From Bifidobacteriaceae bacterium (GTDB lineage Bacteria > Actinomycetota > Actinomycetes > Actinomycetales > WQXJ01), in NCBI GenBank assembly GCA_031255075.1, contig JAIRTF010000104.1, positions 1-8,821 on the forward strand: DNA of 8,821 nt, written 5' to 3'. This document shows, piece by piece, positions 1 to 7,900 of the stretch. The translations under genes were made by a program, and so were the position numbers. Numbering within the stretch: the stretch's first letter is position 1; the number at the start of each line of letters is the position of its first letter. Below the pieces are notes generated by a model, which was not told the DNA's origin, did not search any database, and saw nothing but the letters and a program-made list of their open reading frames with translations.

Positions 1-70
1 CCGAGCGGAGCTGTTCGACCAGCTCAAACCCCCGCTTCAGCCGGGCTGGGAACTGATCCGTCAGTGCCAC
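1..70 (-). CDS. 5' end of an unidentified gene downstream of the ATPase (partial)
   Basis: This is a partial gene that continues beyond the left edge. A GTG at 70-68 opens a frame beginning M-A-L-T-D-Q-F-P-A-R-L-K-R-G-F-E-L-V-E-Q, with no stop through position 1. The GTG overlaps the ATPase stop codon (TGA, 63-61) by 10 bp, the same style of junction seen between the ATPase and the gene before it, so the frame is probably translationally coupled. A weak purine-rich Shine-Dalgarno-like stretch (AGGCGG on the minus strand) lies about 10 nt upstream. The visible residues look like an ordinary soluble, amphipathic helical N-terminus with no signal peptide. MoxR ATPases are very often followed by a VWA-domain protein, and the related E. 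coli neighbourhood also has a SWIM zinc-finger gene, but 23 residues cannot tell these apart. Its existence is fairly well supported by frame and overlap; its identity is unknown. Confidence 0.55.
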   Translation of the reverse strand, partial: MALTDQFPARLKRGFELVEQLRS

Positions 71-1173
71 GATTTGGCAGCCGCCTGGAAAGCTTTCCAA
101 GCCCGGTCCCGGCGGGCGCGTTCACGGACAACGGTGTCCACGTAGAAACGCAAGCGCGCGGCATCGTCCTGGTTGTCTTTCAAAGCCACGCCCAACAATC
201 CGCGGGCCATACCGCCGGGGGTGACGGCGCCATCGCCCAAATAGCGGGCTTCCAGGGCAGCGGACAACGCCACGTTGACGGCCTCCGCGGTGGACATGAC
301 CGCTTCGGGGCGTTTGATCACCGTGCCCTCCACGGTGGTGCCAGAACGCAGATCGCGGAAAGCTGTGACCAACAAATCCAACACATCGCGGTCCAGGCGA
401 ACGCGTTCGCGTTCTGGCCCAAGTTCAGCTGCGACCTGACGTTCCACCAGGTCCACTTCGAATTGTTTGTCAGCTATGGGGTGGACGGTTTCGAAGTTGA
501 AGCGGCGTTTGAGTGCCGCAGACATTTCGTTGACACCGCGGTCGCGCAGGTTGGCGGTGGCTATCACGTTGAAGCCGGGCCGGGCTGCCACCCGCGCGTC
601 GGAGCCGAATTCGGGGACCATCAGTTGTTTTTCCGAAAGGATCGAAACCATGGTGTCTTGGATTTCCGGGGCTGCCCGGGTAATCTCCTCGAAGCGAGCC
701 ACGGCCCCCAATCGCATCGCTTGGTAGATCGGTGACGGCACCAAGGCCCGTTCGGTGGGGCCCTCAGCTAACAGCAGGGCATAGTTCCAGGAGTACCGGA
801 TGTGGTCCTCGGTGGTGCCGGCCGTGCCCTGAATGGTCAGGTTGGAGTTGCCACAGATGGCGGCAGCCAACAGCTCAGACAGCATTGATTTGGCGGTGCC
901 CGGTTGCCCCACCAGCATCAACCCTTGGCGGCCCATCAGGGTCACAATGGCGCGGTCCACCAGCGGATCATCACCGTAGAACTTACGCTCCACATCCCAG
1001 TTGGCATTGCCAATCACAAAGTCCCGCACCGAACGGGCCGCCAAGCGCCAGCCGGGTGGCGCGTCGAGGTGTTCTTCGCGGTCGCGTTTCGCCAGGCGGG
1101 CCAGTTCTTCGGCATATTTGATTTCCGCTGGCTGGCGGACGGTCTGGTCGTTTTGCTGTTCCTCAGAAGACAC
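61..1173 (-). CDS. MoxR-type AAA+ ATPase (YehL-like)
   Basis: The 370-aa product is a cytoplasmic AAA+ ATPase expected to hydrolyse ATP as a ring and remodel a partner protein. Visible motifs are Walker A G-Q-P-G-T-A-K-S (residues 89-96), a Walker B-like A-R-F-E-E-I (159-164) followed by a helix T-R-A-A-P-E-I-Q-D-T-M (165-175), sensor 1 in I-A-T-A-N (204-208), a candidate arginine finger in L-K-R-R-F (221-225), and a candidate sensor 2 at K-R-P-E (287-290). The P-E-I-Q-D and L-S-E-K-Q (179-183) signatures and the length are typical of MoxR proteins. The first 40 residues are charged and probably flexible. The first Walker B acidic residue is Glu rather than the usual Asp. The start is GTG at 1173-1171, chosen because GGGAG lies 7 nt upstream. 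The start overlaps the preceding DUF4132 gene by 11 bp, so the two are probably co-translated. Assignment to MoxR is firm; the YehL-like subfamily is inferred from the DUF4132 neighbours and the overall sequence style. The cellular target is unknown. Confidence 0.93.
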   Translation of the reverse strand: MSSEEQQNDQTVRQPAEIKYAEELARLAKRDREEHLDAPPGWRLAARSVRDFVIGNANWDVERKFYGDDPLVDRAIVTLMGRQGLMLVGQPGTAKSMLSELLAAAICGNSNLTIQGTAGTTEDHIRYSWNYALLLAEGPTERALVPSPIYQAMRLGAVARFEEITRAAPEIQDTMVSILSEKQLMVPEFGSDARVAARPGFNVIATANLRDRGVNEMSAALKRRFNFETVHPIADKQFEVDLVERQVAAELGPERERVRLDRDVLDLLVTAFRDLRSGTTVEGTVIKRPEAVMSTAEAVNVALSAALEARYLGDGAVTPGGMARGLLGVALKDNQDDAARLRFYVDTVVRERARRDRAWKAFQAAAKSWH

Positions 1174-4100
1174 TGATTGACTCCCATTCTGGGTCGAAGC
1201 TGCCCGCCTCGGCCACCTTTACATAGTCGGCATAGGTTTCGGCCAACAGCACTGGTGCCACCTGCGCCAACGGCATTTCCATGTGGTCTGCGTCGGTAAA
1301 GACCAGGTCCGTAACAGCGGCCGGAATCTTCTCTTCGGGAACGTAGGCGCCAGTGAATTTGATGATTGCCCGCACCCCGGAATCCGGGAATTCTTTGACG
1401 TACTGGTCGTAGACGGGGCCGTCCACCATCTCGCCGCGTACATAGCCACGTTTGGTGGACTCGTTTCTGATGATGAAGCTGTCACTGACCCAGCCTTTGT
1501 GATCGTCTACGGACACAGCCCCCTCCACAAACTTGGGGAGCTCTGCACCGAACTGCTCAAACAACACCTTCACGCCGTAATCCGCCAGGTGCGCCGTCCA
1601 TGCTGCGGTTTCCTCCGCCGTGCAGGTCACCTGGTGAGCCAGCGTAATCTGGGCCTGCGGGTCTAGCTCCAACGCGTCATCGTTCGCGTCCAACAGTTCA
1701 CCTTCCGCGGTGGGCCGGAAAAGCACCCGGTGGCCGATGCCGCTCCCCGCCGCCCCTTCGCCGGCGCCACTTTCCGTGGGGTTCACCGCCGCCCACACCA
1801 AGGTGGCCGCCAGGTGTCGCATGATTGGATGCTCCAGGAATGCCTCCCGCCAGGTGCCTTCATCCCAACTGCGGCTGACGCACATCGCGTCATAAAGGCG
1901 GTCGGCTTGGAGTTTGGCGATGGCGGCCAACTCTTTCTTGGACCGCGTCAGCTGGGCTTTTGCCTCCTTGGCTGCTTCCGGGTCATCGCTTTGGGCCGGC
2001 TTCGGCAGGGCCTTGATCACCTGTCCGGATGGGCTGCGCAATTCAATGCCGAAGGCGCCGGTCTTGGGAGACCGGTTGATCCGGCCGGTGAACAACCGTG
2101 GGCCGAAGCTCAACTCCAGCAGGCCCGCCTCATCAAAGCCGGCGGTTGGGATGGTGCGGTCCGCCAGTTCGGTGCTGGTCCAACCGCGCCGTTCAGCAAT
2201 GGTCTCGACCAGTTCCTTGGCCTTGTCCCGAACTGAGACCTGACGATGCTTACGGGCTATCTGCAGCACAAACTGCAGCGCCGCCGGTTCCGGGTTGGTG
2301 GCGGCCGCCGTCACCAACGCCTCCACCTGGGCCCGCCGGGAGCCATGCTGTTTGACGAACCGTTGGCAGGCTTCCAGCACATGGGTTCCGGAAGCACCAG
2401 ATGCCAAAGCCAGTAGGCCTTTCGAATCGATCGCGGATCCCAAATAGGTGCGGCCGAATTGGCTGCGAAGCTCTTCAAACACCTGCTCGCGGGTGAGTGC
2501 TCCCCGAGGGGCCCAATAGGGATCATTGGGTAACTGTTTGGAGATCTTCTGGTACTCGTCATAGCGAGCGTCAACCTCCTGTTGGGCGTATTGCCGGGCT
2601 TCGGCGTCGCTCTTTTGGCGCGTGTCCCAGGCGATCCAAGCGTCAAGCGCGAATCTCCCCAACGCTTGCCGGCTGGGTTCGTCCAGCAAAGACACATAGA
2701 TCGGGATCAGACCAACACCAGCTGGGTCTTTCAAACGGGCTGCCAACTCCACCAGCCACTTGACCACGGCAGGCTCGACTGGTGAACCGCCCTCCCAACG
2801 GCAGGCCGGCAAGGTGTCCAGGTTGAGCCAGCTAATTGAGGATGGCGGAGCCTTGGTTGAGGCCTTCTTGGCGGCCGCACCCAAAGCCTCAGGCGTCAGC
2901 AAGTCCCGGACGTTGTCTCCCAAAGAGCCCAGGGCAGAGATTATGGCGGCCTGAGCCATTTCGGCTCGCTCCTTGGCCAACGCTTTGCGGAGCGGTTCAG
3001 CAGCCGCTTGGTCACCAATCTTGCCCAACCAAGTTGCCGCGACCGCCCTGGTTGCGGCCTGTTTGGAACCCAAGGCATCAAGCGCCAAGCTGAGGCAGCC
3101 AGGATGGCCGGCCAACAGGGCTTGAGCTTCAGCCCGGCCGGTCTTGGCCTCCCTAGTTGCCATACGACCCAACAACGGCAACAGCGCCGGGTGGATGGAA
3201 GGGAACATCCGCATGATGCGGAACGCCAGCCGCAGGTCGTAGGGATCCCGGCGATCCATGGCCCCCAGCAACGCTTCTTCCAGCCACTGCGGGTGCTCCG
3301 CGAAGAACGGCCAAATGCATTCCGGTTTGCGTTTTCTCATCCAGTCATAACGCGTGGCGTAATACCTCACCGCTTCAACCGGGTCTTCCACCCCGGCCCG
3401 CCTCCAAGCGGCTTCCATGCTGCGGAGGTCGCAATAGCTGACCCGGCCACGAACCAACAACTCGTATGCCGGCATAACCGTGCCGGATTCGGTGTGCTTG
3501 GTGGCGAACCTGAGTTGATAGACCAAGGGCCAGTCCGCCATCGCCCGGGCCAGGACGGACTTATCCACCCCAGCAGGCAGGCGCGGCTCAGTCATGGAAG
3601 TGCTGTTCAGCCAGTTGACCACGGCGACCATATCGCCACGGCCAGCTCGAGCGGCCTCGCTGGCCCGGCGGCGCAGCCTCAAATCGTCGCGGCCGTCTGC
3701 AATGGCTGCTTGGAGCCAGGCGACGTGATTGGACACCGCTGCTGTGAGCTGGTCCACGGCATCGTCCCCCAGGGGAGTGAGGTCCAACGGAGGCACCGGT
3801 GGAACGGCCAGATCAACGTCTTCCAGGTCCTCGACGGCTTGGGCAGTCTGGGTCGCAGCGGCGATAGCCTCCATGCGGCGCCGGTGTTCTTGAGGGCTCT
3901 CACCCTCGGCCGGTGGCCGCTGCGACTCTGCCGCCAGGGCTGCCCGGGAAGCGGCGCTGTGGTGAGTCAAGAAGGTGACCGTCTCACCTAGGCGGGCAGG
4001 CGAACCGTGGCGCAGCGCCTGGATAGCGGCGGCCACAGCCCGGTCCTCTGGCAGCGCCGACAAAGCCACGAAAGCCGCTTGGCGCACCAATTTGCTGGAG

Positions 4101-4843
4101 GCTGTAGCCCAGGCAGGTAAACCGCCTTCCACACAAACCGTCAGGTTCGGGAAAGCCGCCAACCACCGGATAGCGTTGGCGCGGTCCTCAGCCGGCAGAT
4201 CATCCAACCACCCGGGAATCTGGCTGGCCTGGGAGTACAAGAACTCAAACAGTGCTCTGACCGGCGGCCGGTCGCTTATCCTGTGCCAACCTTCGGCCAT
4301 GGAGGTGCTGTAAGCGGCCTGGCTTGAATAGCTCTTCAGGAATGCCACCGCGATTATCTGCGGCACCAGGGCCGGGTCTTCTTCGCCGGCGGCCAGGATC
4401 TGAGCCAACTGGGCTGGCTCTGAATGGTCCTCAGACCAGTCCCCGTCGCGGCTCCAGCGCCAACGGCGCCGCATGTCTTGGAGCACTCTGAACCATTCCG
4501 GCACGTAGGCCGGCCAGCCCGTCCCAACATAGGAGCCCGCACTCACGGTCATCGCCACCTGGCCCAGGCGCACCCACTGCTCGGGGCTCAGCTCGACCGG
4601 TTTCTTCAGACCCTTGGGCGCATAGCCTGTCACCCGCCCGTAAAGTAGCTGACGCGACAGGTTGTTCGCTTCCTTGGGGGTGAGCCTTCCCAGTCCGGCC
4701 GGGTCGTTGCCATCAGCTATGTAGCGGATGACCCATTCCCTCACGTGCTTGTGCTCTTTGTCCAGGGCGCCAAATAGCTCCGTCAGTACCTTGGGGGACT
4801 TGGAACCAAACAGGCCCTTACCTATCAAACCGGGTAGCGGCAT
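1163..4843 (-). CDS. HEAT-like repeat protein with C-terminal DUF4132 domain, copy A
   Basis: The product is 1226 aa, soluble, with no signal peptide or membrane segment. Helical HEAT-like repeats are visible at about residues 249-280, 594-643 (including W-L-G-K-I-G-D) and 810-888. A proline-rich hinge (V-P-P-V-P-P-L-D-L-T-P-L-G) at about 347-359 separates the variable N-terminal part from the rest. A DUF4132-type domain lies at about 971-1098, with R-L-Y-D-A-M, H-P-I-M-R-H-L, L-V-W (1015-1017), F-R-P (1042-1044) and the L-A-D-Y-G / F-E-Q-F ending. R-G-Y-V-R-G (1132-1137) follows. DUF4132 occurs in E. coli YehI/MolR, whose biochemistry is not settled; the WGR domain often found with it is not seen here. 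The ATG at 4843 is chosen over the GTG at 4891 because AGGAG sits 6 nt before it and the paralogue has the same M-P-L-P start. It is a tandem paralogue of the next gene upstream and overlaps the ATPase gene. It is probably a scaffold or substrate-recognition partner of the ATPase (inference). Confidence 0.9.
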   Translation of the reverse strand: MPLPGLIGKGLFGSKSPKVLTELFGALDKEHKHVREWVIRYIADGNDPAGLGRLTPKEANNLSRQLLYGRVTGYAPKGLKKPVELSPEQWVRLGQVAMTVSAGSYVGTGWPAYVPEWFRVLQDMRRRWRWSRDGDWSEDHSEPAQLAQILAAGEEDPALVPQIIAVAFLKSYSSQAAYSTSMAEGWHRISDRPPVRALFEFLYSQASQIPGWLDDLPAEDRANAIRWLAAFPNLTVCVEGGLPAWATASSKLVRQAAFVALSALPEDRAVAAAIQALRHGSPARLGETVTFLTHHSAASRAALAAESQRPPAEGESPQEHRRRMEAIAAATQTAQAVEDLEDVDLAVPPVPPLDLTPLGDDAVDQLTAAVSNHVAWLQAAIADGRDDLRLRRRASEAARAGRGDMVAVVNWLNSTSMTEPRLPAGVDKSVLARAMADWPLVYQLRFATKHTESGTVMPAYELLVRGRVSYCDLRSMEAAWRRAGVEDPVEAVRYYATRYDWMRKRKPECIWPFFAEHPQWLEEALLGAMDRRDPYDLRLAFRIMRMFPSIHPALLPLLGRMATREAKTGRAEAQALLAGHPGCLSLALDALGSKQAATRAVAATWLGKIGDQAAAEPLRKALAKERAEMAQAAIISALGSLGDNVRDLLTPEALGAAAKKASTKAPPSSISWLNLDTLPACRWEGGSPVEPAVVKWLVELAARLKDPAGVGLIPIYVSLLDEPSRQALGRFALDAWIAWDTRQKSDAEARQYAQQEVDARYDEYQKISKQLPNDPYWAPRGALTREQVFEELRSQFGRTYLGSAIDSKGLLALASGASGTHVLEACQRFVKQHGSRRAQVEALVTAAATNPEPAALQFVLQIARKHRQVSVRDKAKELVETIAERRGWTSTELADRTIPTAGFDEAGLLELSFGPRLFTGRINRSPKTGAFGIELRSPSGQVIKALPKPAQSDDPEAAKEAKAQLTRSKKELAAIAKLQADRLYDAMCVSRSWDEGTWREAFLEHPIMRHLAATLVWAAVNPTESGAGEGAAGSGIGHRVLFRPTAEGELLDANDDALELDPQAQITLAHQVTCTAEETAAWTAHLADYGVKVLFEQFGAELPKFVEGAVSVDDHKGWVSDSFIIRNESTKRGYVRGEMVDGPVYDQYVKEFPDSGVRAIIKFTGAYVPEEKIPAAVTDLVFTDADHMEMPLAQVAPVLLAETYADYVKVAEAGSFDPEWESISVF
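1181..1185 (-). promoter_or_regulatory. Ribosome binding site of the ATPase gene
   Basis: The minus strand reads GGGAG here, 7 nt before the GTG at 1173. It lies inside the last codons of the upstream DUF4132 gene (the conserved E-W-E-S segment). It decides the ATPase start and indicates that the ribosome begins the ATPase before leaving the upstream gene. Confidence 0.75.
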
Positions 4844-4849
4844 CGGTAT

Positions 4850-4854
4850 CTCCT
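4850..4854 (-). promoter_or_regulatory. Ribosome binding site of copy A
   Basis: AGGAG on the minus strand, 6 nt before the ATG at 4843. The same site with the same spacing precedes copy B. It fixes the start and excludes the longer GTG-initiated reading. Confidence 0.85.
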
Positions 4855-4874
4855 CGCTTGGGGTCAGCGAAACC

Positions 4875-4889
4875 GGGCCAAAGCGGCCC
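4875..4889 (-). promoter_or_regulatory. Palindrome/hairpin in leader of copy A
   Basis: The minus strand reads GGGCC-GCTTT-GGCCC, a 5-bp perfect stem with a 5-nt loop, starting about 32 nt upstream of the ATG. The equivalent site before copy B reads GGACC-GCCTT-GGTCC, with both arms changed so that pairing is kept. It could be a dyad operator just downstream of a promoter, or a hairpin at the 5' end of the mRNA. No T-run follows, so it is not an intrinsic terminator. Confidence 0.6.
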
Positions 4890-4896
4890 ACCGGCC

Positions 4897-4902
4897 ATTC
4901 TA
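4897..4902 (-). promoter_or_regulatory. Candidate -10 element upstream of copy A
   Basis: TAGAAT on the minus strand matches the TATAAT consensus at five of six positions and lies inside the 19-bp block conserved upstream of both paralogues. No convincing -35 is seen at 16-18 bp; TTGGTT occurs with a 15-bp spacer. If used, transcription would begin near position 4890, at the palindrome, and would give copy A and the ATPase their own promoter. Confidence 0.4.
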
Positions 4903-4906
4903 GCTA

Positions 4907-4981
4907 CCACCCACCTGAACCAACAGATCGGTCCAGACTGCCGTGACAGGCGCCCGCAGACCCAATGCAGGTCGCTCGCAT
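4907..4981. other. Intergenic spacer between the paralogues, with an imperfect inverted repeat
   Basis: This is the remainder of the 138-bp gap between the two large genes. Reading the minus strand, an imperfect 7-bp dyad (CTGGACC, 8 nt, GGTTCAG; + strand 4915-4921 with 4930-4936) can form a stem with one G-U pair. It contains the GGACC half-site that also occurs in the copy B palindrome. No T-tract follows, so no intrinsic terminator is evident and read-through from copy B into copy A is possible. No open frame with a ribosome binding site is seen. Confidence 0.45.
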
Positions 4982-7900
4982 TCAGCAGGATGTGAGCGAT
5001 TCCCATTCCGGGTCAAACCTGCCCGGCTCCGCCAGATGGAGGTAGTCGCCATAGGCTTCCGCCAGCAGCACCGGCGGAACCTGCGCCAAAGGCAGCGGCA
5101 GGTAATCCATAGTCCCGAAGGCCAAGGTGGTGACCGCGGCGGGCCTTAGCTCCTCCGGAATCAGAGCGCCGGTAAATCCGATCCATGCGCGCACTCCCAG
5201 ACTGGGGAACTCCTTGACCCAGTCCATATAGAACGGTCCATCGATCATGGCGCCGCGGCCATACCCGCGTTTGGTGGCGCGGTTCTTGATGGTGAACGTG
5301 TCACTCGCCCAGCCGCAGTGGTCTGCGATCTCCATAGCACCCTCTGCGAACTCGGGTGGCTTGCTGTTGAACTGGTCAAACAGCATTGCCACGCCATAGT
5401 CCGCCAGATGCGCGCGCCAGCGTTGGGCTTCTTCGGCACCGCAGGTAACAGCGTGGGCCAACCTCACCTGGGCGTTTGGGTCCAAGTCGCAGGCGTCATC
5501 GTTCGCGTTCAACAGCTCGCCTTCCGCAGTTGGCCGGAACATCACCCGGCGGCCGATGCCGCTCCCCGCGTCGCCGTAGTCAGCCGCGCCTTGCGCCACC
5601 CACACCAGTGAGGCGCCCAGGTGCCGCATCAGTGGATGATCCAAGAACACTTCCCGCCAGGCGTGGGCCTCCCAACCGCGCTGGGAGCACATCGCGTCGT
5701 AGAGGCGCTCAGACTGCACCCTGACAATGGCCGCCAGTTCCTTCTTGGACCGCGTGAACTGCGCCTTCGCCTCTTTGGCCGCCTCGGCGTCATCGGCCTT
5801 GGCGGCCTTCGGTAACGCCTTGACTAGGTTGCCGCTCGGGCCACGCAGTTCAATGCCGAAGACCCCTGTCTGAGCCATGCGGCTGATCCGGCCAGTAAAG
5901 ACCCGTGAACCATAGTCCAGTTCCAGCAGGCCGGCCTCGTCGAAGCCGGCTGTTGGGATGGTCCTGTCGGCCAATTCGTCGGTGGTCCAGCCGCGCTGTT
6001 CGGCTAACGCCTCCACCAGTTGGGCGGCCTTGTCCCTGACCGTGGCCTGGCGGTGGCGGCGGGCTATCTGGAGCACAAACTGAAGGGCGCCCGGTTCTGG
6101 ATTGGCAGCGGCGGCGATCACCAAAGCCTCCACCTGTGCCCGGCGGCCGGTGTGCTGCCTTATGTATCGCTGGCAGGTTTCCAGCACATAGGTCCCTTCG
6201 GCGCCTGAGGCCAAAGCCAGCAAGCCCTTGGAATCAATGGCGGAGCCCACGTAGGCGGCGTGACATTCGCGGTAGAGCTCATCGAACACTTGGTCGCGAG
6301 TGAGGGCACCTTTGGCCTGGTAGTCAGGGTATTCGGGGTACTCCCGGTACTTGCGCTGGTATTCGTCATAGAGCGAGTCCACCTGGCTCTGGGCGTATTC
6401 GCGACACTCCGAGTCTGGCGGCTTGCGCGTGTCCCAGGCGATCCAGGAATCCAGCGCGAATCTGCCCAGGGCGTGCTGGCTGGGCTTGTCCAGAAGGGAA
6501 ACGTAGATGGGGATCAGACCCAGACCGGCGGGATCCTTCAAGCGGGTTGCAAGCACCACGAACCACTTGATCACGGCGGGTTCGACTGGCTCTCCGCTAG
6601 CCCAGCGGCAGGCCGGCAGTGTTTCCAGATTCAGCCAACTGATCGACGTGGGCGGCTTCTTGGTCAACGCCTTCTTGGCGGCTGTCGCAAGTGCTTCGGG
6701 TGTTAGCAGTTCTGTGACATCTTCGCCGAGCACGATCAAGGCCGAGATGATGGCGGCTTGAACCAGTTCTGATCTTTCATTGGCGAGCTTCTTGCGCAGC
6801 GGTTCAGCGGCAGCTGGGTCACCTATCTTTCCCACCCAAGCGGCAGCCGCCGCTCGGGTTGCACCGTCGCTGGCGCCCATCACATCGAGTGCCAAGCTGA
6901 GGCAACCGGGGTGTTTGGCCAGCAAAGCTTGTGCCTCGGCTCGACCGGTCTTGGCTTTGCGAGTCGCTAGGCGTGCTACGACTGGTACGAGCTCCGGCGG
7001 AAGTGCGGGGAACAGATTCACAATCTGGAACAAGTCGGCCAAGACTTGGGGATCAGGCCGATTGGCCGCTCCGGCCAAGATTCTCCCGACCAACTCGGAA
7101 TGCTCGGCGAAGAGCGGCCAAGTGTTCTCAGCGCTCCTGCTACTTATGCCGCCAGGACCGAGCGCCAAAGAGATCACATCTTCGACTGCGTCCGCCACGC
7201 CGGCGCGGCGCCAAGCCGCCTCCAACGTGCGCAGATCACAGCGGCTGGCCTCGCCTCTCATCAGCAAATGAGGGGCGGCGTCCGTGCCCAGCACCGTTGA
7301 TTCTGTAGCGAACTTCGCCTGCACGGCCAGCGGCCAAGCCGCCAGAACTGGTGCTATCGCCCGGGCGACTCCGGCAGGCAGTTTGGGCCGGTAGCTTGAA
7401 GCTCCATTCAGCCATTCGCACAATGCGACCAGGTCCTGGCGTGTCACCTTGGCAGCTTCGGCAGCCTCATGCCTTGCGTACCAAGGAGGATCAGCAGTCT
7501 CCGCAGCCGCCTGTAACCGTGCTGCGTAGGCCGTGACGGCGGCGCTCAGGCGATCTGCGGCATCGGCCCCCAAAGGGGTTAAGTCCAGTGGAGGCGCCGG
7601 CGGGATAGTCAGCTCAACTTCTTGGAGGTCTTCAACTACGCGAACGGTCTGCGCGGCGCTGGAGACGATCTCCACCCATTTGGTGACTTCAGCGGCGCTG
7701 AGCTGTTCCACCGGCGGATCGGCCAGGGCGTGTGCCAAAGCTGTCCGAACAGCCGAGTCTTGACGACCCAGGTAGGCGACCAGCTCTCTGATGCGATCCG
7801 GTGTTCCTTGACGCAGCCCCTGGACTGCTACCTCAATCGCCTGATCTGCGGGCAGGCGGCCGATGGTCGCGATGGCCGCTTCGCGAACCGCTTTGTTGGG

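Larger units (their letters stand above)
4844..4906 (-). repeat. Duplicated leader, copy A
   Basis: This 63-bp non-coding segment is a near copy of 8651-8715. It includes a 19-bp exact match (4888-4906 against 8697-8715) and a 15-bp exact match over the ribosome binding site (4849-4863 against 8656-8670). Between these blocks lie small insertions or deletions, so the two copies differ by 2 nt in length from the conserved upstream ATG to the real start. The length change breaks any shared reading frame, so the conservation is at the DNA or RNA level, not protein. The order on the minus strand is -10-like hexamer, palindrome, ribosome binding site, ATG. Confidence 0.85.

Noticed and set aside
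64..735. 223-codon open frame on the + strand opposite the ATPase
   Set aside because: It is antisense to the well-supported ATPase motifs and its sequence resembles no protein family; it is a shadow of the real gene.
3008..3991. 327-codon open frame on the + strand
   Set aside because: It lies wholly opposite copy A, whose frame is conserved in a paralogue. Its translation is rich in His, Gln, Arg, Pro and Gly as expected from antisense of GC-rich coding DNA, and no clear ribosome binding site or family resemblance is seen.
4844..4891. 16-residue N-terminal extension of copy A from the GTG at 4891
   Set aside because: The strong AGGAG site serves the ATG at 4843, and the upstream sequence aligns to copy B only with frame-changing indels, so it is not shared protein sequence.
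4818..4898. Possible leader peptide M-A-G-G-P beginning at the conserved upstream ATG in both leaders
   Set aside because: The first residues are similar in both copies, but in copy B the frame fuses to the main gene while in copy A it runs past the start into a different stop. The similarity is explained by DNA-level conservation, and no ribosome binding site is seen.
4903..4981. Transcription terminator between the two large genes
   Set aside because: The dyads there are short and imperfect and no T-rich tract follows on the minus strand.
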